Shown in pieces: positions 1 to 6,027 of a stretch of 40,335 nt of DNA. Below the pieces are notes generated by a model. It was not told the origin of the DNA. It ran no database searches and saw only the letters and a program-made list of their open reading frames with translations. Made by a program: the position numbers and the translations under genes. The first letter of the stretch is position 1. The number at the start of each line of letters is the position of its first letter. Origin of the DNA: Halobiforma nitratireducens JCM 10879 (GTDB lineage: Archaea; Halobacteriota; Halobacteria; Halobacteriales; Natrialbaceae); the NCBI RefSeq assembly GCF_000337895.1, contig NZ_AOMA01000091.1:29097-69431 (forward strand), in the 5' to 3' direction.

Positions 1-666
1 GCGTACGGCCGCTCGCTCTCGAGCCGCCAGCGTCAGAAGATGCAGCGGCTTCGCACCTGGAACGAGCGGTTCCGTACCCGCGACTCGAAAGAGCGCAACC
101 TCAAACAGGCGCTGGGCGAGATCGATCGGATGGCCTCTGCTCTGGGGCTCCCCGAGAACGTCCGCGAAACCGCCAGCGTGATCTACCGCCGTGCGCTCGA
201 CGAGGACCTCCTCCCGGGTCGCTCGATCGAAGGCGTTGCGACCGCGTCGCTGTACGCCGCCGCCCGCCAGGCCGGGACGCCCCGCAGCCTCGACGAGATT
301 TCGGCGGTCAGCCGCGTCGAAAAAGACGAAATCGCCCGTACTTACCGGTACGTGATCCGGGAGCTCGGCCTCGAGGTCCAGCCGGCCGATCCCGAGAGCT
401 ACGTCCCGCGGTTCGCGAGTGACCTCGAGTTGCCGGACGAAACCGAGCGTCGGGCGCGCCAACTCCTCAAGACGGCCAAAGACGAGGGCATCCACAGCGG
501 TAAGTCGCCCGTCGGCCTGGCGGCCGCCGCCGTCTACGCCGCCGCGTTGCTCACGAACGAGAAGGTCACCCAGAACGACGTCAGCGAAGTCGCGAGTATC
601 TCGGAAGTGACTATCCGGAACCGGTACCACGAACTCCTCGAGGCCGAGGAAGGCGCGCCGGTCTGA
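1..666 (+). CDS. tfb: Transcription initiation factor IIB (TFB), 3' part
   Basis: The open frame runs in from the left edge, so the zinc-ribbon N-terminus is outside the window. The visible 221 residues begin with the conserved B-finger/linker segment (GRSLSSRQRQKMQRLRTWNE). The two cyclin-fold repeats follow: the first starts near LGEIDRMASALGLP and the second near FASDLELPDETERRARQLL. A helix-turn-helix near the end (VTQNDVSEVASISEVTIRNRY) would contact the BRE. TFB bridges TBP on the TATA box and RNA polymerase. Haloarchaea carry several TFB paralogues, and which one this is cannot be told from the fragment. The first internal ATG at 40 is not the true start. Confidence 0.96.
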   Translation, partial: AYGRSLSSRQRQKMQRLRTWNERFRTRDSKERNLKQALGEIDRMASALGLPENVRETASVIYRRALDEDLLPGRSIEGVATASLYAAARQAGTPRSLDEISAVSRVEKDEIARTYRYVIRELGLEVQPADPESYVPRFASDLELPDETERRARQLLKTAKDEGIHSGKSPVGLAAAAVYAAALLTNEKVTQNDVSEVASISEVTIRNRYHELLEAEEGAPV

Positions 667-796
667 ACGCAGTGGTCGCCGCGTTGAGGACCCGACGAGG
701 GCAGAAAACGCTTGCATCCGGTCGAACGACGACGCTGACAACTCCATGTTTACTCGAATTATCTTGCTGCTAACCGATCCGCGATGCTAGTAGTCA

Positions 797-812
797 CGGT
801 ATACTGAATACG
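797..812 (+). promoter_or_regulatory. Candidate TATA region for the small zinc-ribbon gene
   Basis: An AT-rich stretch (ggtatactgaatac) sits about 26-30 nt before the ATG at 834, the spacing expected for a leaderless haloarchaeal transcript. It is assigned by position and composition only. Confidence 0.35.
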
Positions 813-833
813 GAAAACGGACTCCTCAGCGGT

Positions 834-959
834 ATGGAATGTGCTAACTGTCACTCGGAGACGGTAGCGTACACCCTGACGACCTACCCTGAGGACGAGA
901 GGAGAGACCCCATCGATCTGCACTTCTGTTCGGCGGACTGTCTCGACGTCTGGGCGTGA
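834..959 (+). CDS. Small CxxC...CxxxC zinc-ribbon protein, 41 aa
   Basis: The frame encodes MECANCHSETVAYTLTT at the N-terminus and LHFCSADCLDVWA at the C-terminus. The pairs Cys3/Cys6 and Cys32/Cys36 would bind one zinc ion. The distance between the pairs and the aromatic C-terminus resemble the many short zinc-finger proteins of haloarchaea. A TATA-like sequence lies at the leaderless distance. The gene is independent of the TFB gene upstream (167 nt gap) and of the hydrolase downstream. No specific function can be assigned; roles in regulation or protein binding are usual for such proteins. Confidence 0.7.
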   Translation: MECANCHSETVAYTLTTYPEDERRDPIDLHFCSADCLDVWA

Positions 960-1096
960 GCTCGTCTGGGACGGACGGTCGGCACACTGTGACGGTTAGA
1001 TATGGGGCCGCAAACCGGAGGAGAGACGAATCGCCGGGTGCGAGCGCGGTATCTCACTGCAGGGGGATTCAAACCACAGGCTCTGGTATTCGGCGT

Positions 1097-1999
1097 ATGG
1101 CGTCCGGACAGCCCTCGGTCGCGGCGGACTCGGTCGCAACGGACATCGGCTCGTCGACGTTCCGTTCAGTCCGTGGCCTCGAGTTGCACGCACGAGTCGC
1201 CGGCGACGAGACCGATCCGCTCGTCGTGTTGTTACACGGGTTCCCCGAGTTCTGGTACGGCTGGCACGAGGCCATCCAACCGCTCGTCGAGAACGGCTAT
1301 CGGGTTCTCGTCCCCGACCAGCGGGGGTACAACCGAAGCGAGAAACCCAGCGGCGTTGGATCGTATCGGCGGTCGGAACTCGCGGCGGACGTCGCCGAAC
1401 TGATCGCGACGGAAGGCCGGGACGTGGCTCACGTGGTCGGACACGACTGGGGCGGCATCGTCGCGTGGGATCTGGCGCTTCGATACCCCAACGTCGTCGA
1501 CCGGCTCGCCGTCGTCAACGCGCCCCACCCGGTCGCGTTCCGCCGCCAGTTGCTCTCGAACCCCGAACAGTTGCGCCGGAGCTGGTACGCCTACGCGTTC
1601 CAGCTCCCGTGGCTTCCCGAGCGAATCTGTCGATACGACGACTACCGGCTTCTCGAGCGCGCGCTTACGGACACGGCCGCTCCGGGATCGTTTACCGAGA
1701 CCGACCTCAAGCGCTACCGGCGGGCATGGGGACGCGAGGGCGCGCTGACGGCGATGCTCGGCTGGTACCGCGCGAGCGCACGCTATCCCGAATCACCGCC
1801 TCGAGAGCGGGTGGACGCGCCGACGCTCGTCGCCTGGGGGCGAGACGATGTCGCGCTCGTCCCGGAGCTAGCGATCGACAGTTACGGGTTCTGTCCGGAC
1901 GGTCGGCTCGAGCTGTTTCCGACAGCAACTCACTGGTTACCACACGAGAACCCGAAGCGACTGATCGAGCTACTGTGTGAACACGTCGACGGAGCGTGA
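1097..1999 (+). CDS. Alpha/beta hydrolase, epoxide-hydrolase-like
   Basis: This is a 300-residue protein of the alpha/beta-hydrolase fold. The oxyanion motif HGFPEFWYGW lies near residue 50. The nucleophile elbow GHDWGG has Asp as nucleophile, as in epoxide hydrolases and haloalkane dehalogenases. The acid is probably in GRDDVALVP and the catalytic His in ATHWLPHENP. HGFPE and the cap-domain Tyr residues favour epoxide hydrolase over dehalogenase. The start at 1097 gives the usual family length; the frame is open upstream to 956, but that extension is Arg/Ser-rich and overlaps the preceding gene. The natural substrate is unknown. It is probably transcribed alone. Confidence 0.85.
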   Translation: MASGQPSVAADSVATDIGSSTFRSVRGLELHARVAGDETDPLVVLLHGFPEFWYGWHEAIQPLVENGYRVLVPDQRGYNRSEKPSGVGSYRRSELAADVAELIATEGRDVAHVVGHDWGGIVAWDLALRYPNVVDRLAVVNAPHPVAFRRQLLSNPEQLRRSWYAYAFQLPWLPERICRYDDYRLLERALTDTAAPGSFTETDLKRYRRAWGREGALTAMLGWYRASARYPESPPRERVDAPTLVAWGRDDVALVPELAIDSYGFCPDGRLELFPTATHWLPHENPKRLIELLCEHVDGA

Positions 2000-2069
2000 G
2001 GCTCACGGAGTCCCCGTCGGAAGCGGCACAGGAGACCCGTGAAGTCGCCAATCGGCGGTAACGGCCAGG

Positions 2070-2357
2070 TCAGGCCCCGGCGTCGGCATCGGCAGCAGGA
2101 ACCCAGATGACGGTGACGACCTCGTCCTCGAGTTCGACGGTCTCGTGATCGTAGCCGCGATCGTCGAGCTTCGGGAAGAGGAACTGCGGCACCCGGTCGT
2201 TGCGCTGGACGAGCACCGTTTCGTCCTCGAGTTCGACGAGCATCTCGAGGGTGTTCTTGAGCGGCTCCGGTGGGCCCAGAGAGCGCACGTCGATGACCTC
2301 GCGCGGTCGCTCGTCGGGCGCGTCGGTTCGGTCGACGACGGAGGCGGACGACTGCAT
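2070..2357 (-). CDS. DUF2249-domain protein (copy 1)
   Basis: The protein has 95 residues from the chosen ATG at 2357; an ATG at 2411 would add 18 residues of non-conserved sequence. It carries the DUF2249 pattern: an N-terminal 'IDVRSLGPPEPLKNTLEMLVELEDE', then a middle 'PQFLFPKLDDRGYDHETVE' and a final beta strand 'VVTVIWVP'. The fold is a small alpha/beta sandwich of unknown biochemical role, often found beside hemerythrin, nitrite or NO metabolism and anaerobic redox genes (family knowledge). It is the last of three DUF2249 genes on this strand. A one-mismatch copy of the local CGAAC-NN-GTTCG operator lies 39 nt before the start, which supports 2357 over 2411. Confidence 0.75.
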   Translation of the reverse strand: MQSSASVVDRTDAPDERPREVIDVRSLGPPEPLKNTLEMLVELEDETVLVQRNDRVPQFLFPKLDDRGYDHETVELEDEVVTVIWVPAADADAGA

Positions 2358-2395
2358 ACCGACGTGTACGCGTTCAGTCAGGGTAGCTCTCGCGC

Positions 2396-2407
2396 CGTAC
2401 GTGTTCG
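2396..2407. promoter_or_regulatory. Variant CGAAC-NN-GTTCG operator before DUF2249 copy 1
   Basis: The sequence CGTACGTGTTCG differs by one base from the inverted repeat shared by the neighbouring promoters. It lies about 40 nt upstream of the minus-strand start at 2357. Confidence 0.45.
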
Positions 2408-2537
2408 CCAAACAGTGGAGTGTCCGTGATGAGGTATCGACGGTGACCGAAACCCGAGAGAATCGAGCCGGGGGACAAACGAGGGCGAAGAAAAGTCGGC
2501 CCGGCAGGTCACTCCCCGAAAGTCTCGCGGCGGCCGG

Positions 2538-2771
2538 TCAGGCGTCGCGCTTCGGGAACTTCGCGACGAACTCGTCGGCGGCGACCCGTTCGACCTCGTA
2601 CCCGTCGGCGTCGAAGCTCTCGACCTCGGCCTGGAACTCGTAGAACAGCGGCTTCGGCTCGTGATCGTTCACGATCGTCAGTGTCTCACCAGGCTCGAGG
2701 TCCTGAAACTCGTCGTGAATAGTCGGATGGCGGTTCACGGGCGGAATGTCTCTGACGTCGAGTCGCGTCAT
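2538..2771 (-). CDS. DUF2249-domain protein (copy 2)
   Basis: This 77-residue protein is a complete single DUF2249 domain. It has the N-terminal 'LDVRDIPPVNRHPTIHDEF', then 'LEPGETLTIVNDHEPKPLFYEF', in which DHEPKPL is the most conserved family signature, and a C-terminal 'EFVAKFPK'. The HEP motif is typical of this family and may form a ligand or metal site (inference). An operator of the shared type lies 41 nt upstream. It is separated by 180 nt from copy 1 and 62 nt from copy 3, and each copy has its own operator, so the three are probably transcribed separately under common control. Confidence 0.82.
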   Translation of the reverse strand: MTRLDVRDIPPVNRHPTIHDEFQDLEPGETLTIVNDHEPKPLFYEFQAEVESFDADGYEVERVAADEFVAKFPKRDA

Positions 2772-2802
2772 GTAGTTCGTGATGAGGGACGGACCGCCCT
2801 CC

Positions 2803-2823
2803 GTGTTCGGCCGAACACGTTCG
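2803..2823. promoter_or_regulatory. Compound operator: two overlapping palindromes before DUF2249 copy 2
   Basis: Positions 2803-2818 form a perfect 16-bp palindrome (GTGTTCGG/CCGAACAC). Overlapping it, 2812-2823 is a perfect CGAAC-AC-GTTCG site, identical in design to those at 3101, 4172 and 19961. The site lies in the 62-nt gap upstream of the start at 2771. Three GTTCG/CGAAC half-sites in a row suggest binding of more than one dimer. Confidence 0.65.
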
Positions 2824-2833
2824 CCGGCCGAGA

Positions 2834-3061
2834 CTACGCGTGCTCGATGAGTACCTGCCAGAGATCGCCCTCCTGCTGGCGGGCCTCGTGATCGTACCCG
2901 CGGTCGTCTAGCACCTCGTAGAGGGGTTTCGGTTCGAAGGGAGCGATCAACTCGAGTCGTTCGTCGTCCTCGAGCGAGCCGAGAGCGGACATGATGTCGT
3001 CGAACGGCTCTCCGTCGATCTCGCGTACGTCGATCGTCCGGTCGACTGAGTCTGCTGTCAT
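2834..3061 (-). CDS. DUF2249-domain protein (copy 3)
   Basis: This 75-residue DUF2249 protein contains 'IDVREIDGEPFDDIMSALGSL', then 'ERLELIAPFEPKPLYEVLDDRGYDHEA' and a terminal 'WQVLIEHA'. The FEPKPLYEVLDDRGYDHE segment is shared in design with copy 1 (PQFLFPKLDDRGYDHE). The ATG at 3061 is chosen because the longer open frame (to 3436) runs through the divergent promoter and over the regulator gene. An AT-rich TATA-like element (ggatattcag, 3091-3100) lies 30 nt upstream, immediately next to an operator at 3101-3112. It is divergent from the HTH-10 regulator at 3197. Confidence 0.85.
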   Translation of the reverse strand: MTADSVDRTIDVREIDGEPFDDIMSALGSLEDDERLELIAPFEPKPLYEVLDDRGYDHEARQQEGDLWQVLIEHA

Positions 3062-3100
3062 CGCTTCTGCCTTCGATCCGCGTCGGGTTGGATATTCAGC

Positions 3101-3112
3101 CGAACCTGTTCG
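3101..3112. promoter_or_regulatory. CGAAC-NN-GTTCG operator in the divergent DUF2249/regulator promoter
   Basis: The sequence CGAACCTGTTCG is a perfect match to the shared inverted repeat. It abuts the probable TATA box of the minus-strand DUF2249 gene (3091-3100), a position suited to an activator touching TFB/BRE. Confidence 0.6.
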
Positions 3113-3146
3113 TATCCAGGGCGTTCTCAGTACGTAGGAATTGCGT

Positions 3147-3158
3147 CGAACATATTCG
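3147..3158. promoter_or_regulatory. Variant operator before the HTH-10 regulator
   Basis: CGAACATATTCG is a one-mismatch copy of CGAAC-NN-GTTCG. It lies just upstream of the TATA element at 3166-3177. A weaker third copy (GGAACGTATTCG, 3184-3195) directly precedes the start codon, so the regulator may control itself. Confidence 0.5.
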
Positions 3159-3165
3159 GAGCCAC

Positions 3166-3177
3166 GGGTATATACCC
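3166..3177 (+). promoter_or_regulatory. TATA box inside a perfect 12-bp palindrome
   Basis: GGGTATATACCC is a perfect palindrome centred on TATATA and lies about 25 nt before the ATG at 3197. This is the expected spacing for a leaderless transcript of the regulator. The symmetry could allow use on both strands. Confidence 0.55.
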
Positions 3178-3196
3178 ACGATGGGAACGTATTCGT

Positions 3197-3871
3197 ATGG
3201 CTCAAGCGACTCTCACCGTCACATTGCCCGAGCAGGTCTGGATCGAACAGGTGTCGACCGACTATCCGGCAGCGACGTTTCGCGTGCTCGCCGCAGTGCC
3301 CGGAGCGGACAGCGGATTCGCGCTGGTTCGGGTGACTGGATCGGACGTGCCGGACGTGGTCGACGCGATGAACGACCATCCACAGATTACCGAACTGACG
3401 CTCGCCCAGTGGAGCGAAAACGAGGCGACGATCCACTTCGAGACGACGGCACCGCTACTGCTTTTCTCCTCTCAGGAGTCGGGAATGCCGATCGAACTGC
3501 CGGTCGAGATCAGGGATGGCGAAGCGACCATCGAAGTGACCGGCTCGCGGGACCGCCTCGCGGAACTGGCCGAACAACTCGAGCACTTCGGGCTCCAGTA
3601 CCGCATCGAGAACGTCCGCGAGCGGCTCCACGAGAGCCAGCTACTCTCGGAGCGCCAGCTCGAGGTCGTCGCCGCCGCCGTCGAACAGGGGTACTACGAC
3701 ACGCCCCGGGAGTGCTCGCTGACGGAGTTGGCGGGCCACCTCGACATCGCGAAATCGACGTGTAGCGAGACGCTCCACCGTGCCGAAGAGGCGATCATCA
3801 AACGCTTCGTCGAGGACCTGCCGGGCCTCGAGGAGGAAGAGCCACTCGAGCAACAGCTCGCTGCGGACTGA
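3197..3871 (+). CDS. Bat-type HTH-10 transcriptional regulator of the redox module
   Basis: This 224-residue protein has an N-terminal beta-rich sensor-like region (1-150) without recognisable PAS or GAF motifs and without a Cys cluster. It ends with an HTH-10 domain (about 150-210): 'LSERQLEVVAAAVEQGYYDTPREC' followed by the recognition part 'TELAGHLDIAKSTCSETLHRAEEAIIKRF'. The acidic tail EEEEPLEQQL follows. Members of this family, such as Bat, DmsR and NarO, activate bacteriorhodopsin or anaerobic respiration genes (established). It is divergent from three DUF2249 genes and precedes the Fe-S/NrfD operon, and all carry the same inverted repeat. It is therefore the best candidate for the protein that binds that repeat (inference). 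Confidence 0.85.
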   Translation: MAQATLTVTLPEQVWIEQVSTDYPAATFRVLAAVPGADSGFALVRVTGSDVPDVVDAMNDHPQITELTLAQWSENEATIHFETTAPLLLFSSQESGMPIELPVEIRDGEATIEVTGSRDRLAELAEQLEHFGLQYRIENVRERLHESQLLSERQLEVVAAAVEQGYYDTPRECSLTELAGHLDIAKSTCSETLHRAEEAIIKRFVEDLPGLEEEEPLEQQLAAD

Positions 3872-4332
3872 CCTTCCTGCCCGACAGCGATCCAGTGTGG
3901 CCGCCGGTGATGGCGATACGGACGGTTTCGCCGCCGGAGACCGTCCGGCAGACCGTGGTCGACGCCACCAGTCAAACCATAGACTCGAGCGGCGAGGCGG
4001 CCAGAGCGGCCGCCAACTGGCCGTCGGCAGCCTGGTTCCGCGGCGGATCGAGAGTCGCCTGAGCAGTTCGTTCGTCCGATCTGCTTTCTTTCGCTCGCCT
4101 CGTCGTAATGTGTTATAGTATCACATTTCCCTTTCGAGAACCAGATATAGTTACTACTGGTCATGAATACCCGAACAAGTTCGGGCCCGTTCTCAGTATT
4201 TGGAAATCGAGTGTATACTTGAACGAAGTCTGGTTGTGAGTGCGGGCTAGGGGACCAGAATGAACATATTAAAGTGGGTACCGGCAAGTTACTGCTCTAC
4301 GAAAACGCCGTGTACAGAGGTGTTCTAGCCAG
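3872..4332 (+). other. 461-nt intergenic region upstream of the Fe-S/NrfD operon
   Basis: The left part (3872-4090) has coding-like GC-rich composition but no convincing gene; one 50-codon frame (3910-4062) is possible. The right part is AT-rich and regulatory. It contains a near-palindromic tgttatagtatcaca (about 4111-4125), the operator at 4170-4185, a TATA-like tgtatactt (about 4212-4220) and another, catattaaa (4264-4272). A GAGGTG Shine-Dalgarno match lies 10 nt before the ATG at 4333. Confidence 0.5.
4170..4185. promoter_or_regulatory. 16-bp operator CCCGAAC-AA-GTTCGGG before the Fe-S/NrfD operon
   Basis: This is the longest and most symmetrical copy of the shared repeat, with 7-bp arms and a 2-bp spacer. 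It lies about 30 bp upstream of a TATA-like element (tgtatactt) and 148 bp before the first start codon of the operon. Confidence 0.65.
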
Positions 4333-6027
4333 ATGAGTACGGACGATGAATCATTCCATCCACTCGGAAGCGAGTGGGAAGACGAACTCGAGACGATGCT
4401 CGACGATACCGAGTACGATACCGAACTCGGTATGCAGATGGCCCAGGACGCGTTCCGCGTCAGCAAGGGCGAGCTTTCCGAAGCCGAATTCCACGAGAAG
4501 TATCACGACGACGTGATGGAGGAGTTCGGCGAGGACGAGCGCCCGACCAAGGAAGCCTATCAGAAGATGCAGGCCGAGGCTTCCGAAGAGGGCACCGTCT
4601 CCCGGATGCTCTCGAAGTTCGAGGGCGACGGGGAAGAGAGCCGCCGCGACGCCATGAAGAAGATGGGGGCCGGCGCGGCCGCCGTCGGACTCGGCGCGTG
4701 GGGTACCGTCGACGACGGTCCGGAGGAGCCCCCTCAGCCAAGCGCCGGCGACACCGCTGCCCAGGCCGACGAGGACGAAGACGACGGCGTCCAGTGGGGG
4801 ATGGCCATCGACCTCGACCGGTGTGACGGCTGTCTTACCTGCGTTAGCGGTTGTGCATCTGAGAACCAGCTCGACTCCGGCGTCAACTGGATGTACGTCC
4901 TCCAGTACGACGATCCGAGCGCGACCGGCGAGGGGTCCGAACTGGCCCGGCCGGCCGGGGCGGCCGCGAACCGTCTCGTTCGTCCGTGTCAGCACTGTAC
5001 CGACGCTCCCTGTGAGAAGGTCTGTCCGACGACGGCCCGTCACACGCGGGACAAGGACGGCCTCGTCCTGACCGACTACGACGTCTGTATCGGTTGCCGA
5101 TACTGCCAGGTCGCCTGCCCCTACGGCGTCAACTACTTCCAGTGGGACGAGCCCGACGTTCCTGCCGACGCTATCAAGGAACACTACGAGGAAGAGGGGA
5201 TGGGCGATCACATGACCGACGACCGCGGGCGCTGGGTCGACAGCCGCGCCCCACGTGGGGTCATGAGTAAGTGTACGATGTGTCCGACCCGACAGGACGG
5301 CCAGATGGGCGAAGGTCAGGTCGGAACGACGGCCTGTGAGGAAGCCTGTCCGACAGGTGCCATCCAGTTCGGGGACATGAACGACCCCGAAAGCGATCCC
5401 CAGAAATACGAGGACAACCCAGCCCGCGGCCGCACCCTCTGGCGGGTCAACCCACCGAGTGCCGACGAACTCGAGGAGGACCTCGACGGCGTCGACGACG
5501 ACCTCGAGTCCGTCCTCGAGGCGACGGACCTCGAAGAGGACGAGCTGACGCTGATCAAGGCCGTCGATATCGTCTCCGACGGGTTGTACGACGGCGACGA
5601 AGAGCTCCACAGCCACGACCTGGACTACCACGAGCGCAACTTCCGCGAAGCGCTCGATGCGCTCGCCGACCACGGGCTCGACCACGACAGCGAAGAGGTG
5701 CTGGTCGGACTCGGCCTCGCCGACGAAACCGACGAGGACGAAGAGTTCGACGGCCCCGACGAGCGGGACGCACAGATGGAACTCGAGGCCTTCACTGGCA
5801 GCCCCGACTCGAACTTCCGTCTGCTCGAGGAGTACGACACGAACCCGAACGTCATCTACATGGGTCAACAGCCCGGCCCGAACGCGGAGCAGACTGAGCC
5901 GACGGGGACCGGTGCCCGGTACGAACAGCTCAGCTACGATACGGTGACCGACGGAGAGATTCAGATCGTCGACAACCGGAAAGACGTGCTCGACGAGGAC
6001 ACCGTCGGCGGAGGGTTGTTCTCATGA
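4333..6027 (+). CDS. Four-cluster [4Fe-4S] electron-transfer protein with N-terminal extension
   Basis: This is a 564-residue Fe-S subunit of the PsrB/NrfC/ActB class. Sixteen Cys residues form four [4Fe-4S] motifs: C164/167/170/174, C219/222/227/231, C252/255/258/262 and C314/317 with C335/339. Residues 1-100 are a very acidic, soluble region. A twin-arginine-like segment (SRRDAMKKMG, R104-R105, then an Ala/Gly-rich stretch) follows only after that. Residues 365-564 are a long acidic C-terminal part. It should carry electrons between its membrane partner NrfD (4-nt overlap downstream) and an unidentified enzyme. The ATG at 4333 is supported by the GAGGTG ribosome-binding site. No molybdopterin subunit is adjacent, so the final electron partner is unknown. 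Confidence 0.9.
   Translation: MSTDDESFHPLGSEWEDELETMLDDTEYDTELGMQMAQDAFRVSKGELSEAEFHEKYHDDVMEEFGEDERPTKEAYQKMQAEASEEGTVSRMLSKFEGDGEESRRDAMKKMGAGAAAVGLGAWGTVDDGPEEPPQPSAGDTAAQADEDEDDGVQWGMAIDLDRCDGCLTCVSGCASENQLDSGVNWMYVLQYDDPSATGEGSELARPAGAAANRLVRPCQHCTDAPCEKVCPTTARHTRDKDGLVLTDYDVCIGCRYCQVACPYGVNYFQWDEPDVPADAIKEHYEEEGMGDHMTDDRGRWVDSRAPRGVMSKCTMCPTRQDGQMGEGQVGTTACEEACPTGAIQFGDMNDPESDPQKYEDNPARGRTLWRVNPPSADELEEDLDGVDDDLESVLEATDLEEDELTLIKAVDIVSDGLYDGDEELHSHDLDYHERNFREALDALADHGLDHDSEEVLVGLGLADETDEDEEFDGPDERDAQMELEAFTGSPDSNFRLLEEYDTNPNVIYMGQQPGPNAEQTEPTGTGARYEQLSYDTVTDGEIQIVDNRKDVLDEDTVGGGLFS

Noticed and set aside
3910..4062. A 50-codon plus-strand frame (MAIRTVSPPETVRQ...) in the Fe-S operon upstream region
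   Set aside because: The third-position GC is gene-like, but there is no promoter, ribosome-binding site or recognised motif, and the product is basic. It may be a decayed gene fragment, but the evidence is too thin.
4351..5868. A 505-codon open frame on the minus strand across the Fe-S gene
   Set aside because: It is antisense to a gene with sixteen conserved Cys. Its Val/Leu/Glu-rich, motif-free product is the typical mirror frame of GC-rich haloarchaeal DNA. The long minus-strand frames at 12355-14490 and 26295-28610 and the plus-strand frames opposite hutH and thiI are rejected for the same reason.
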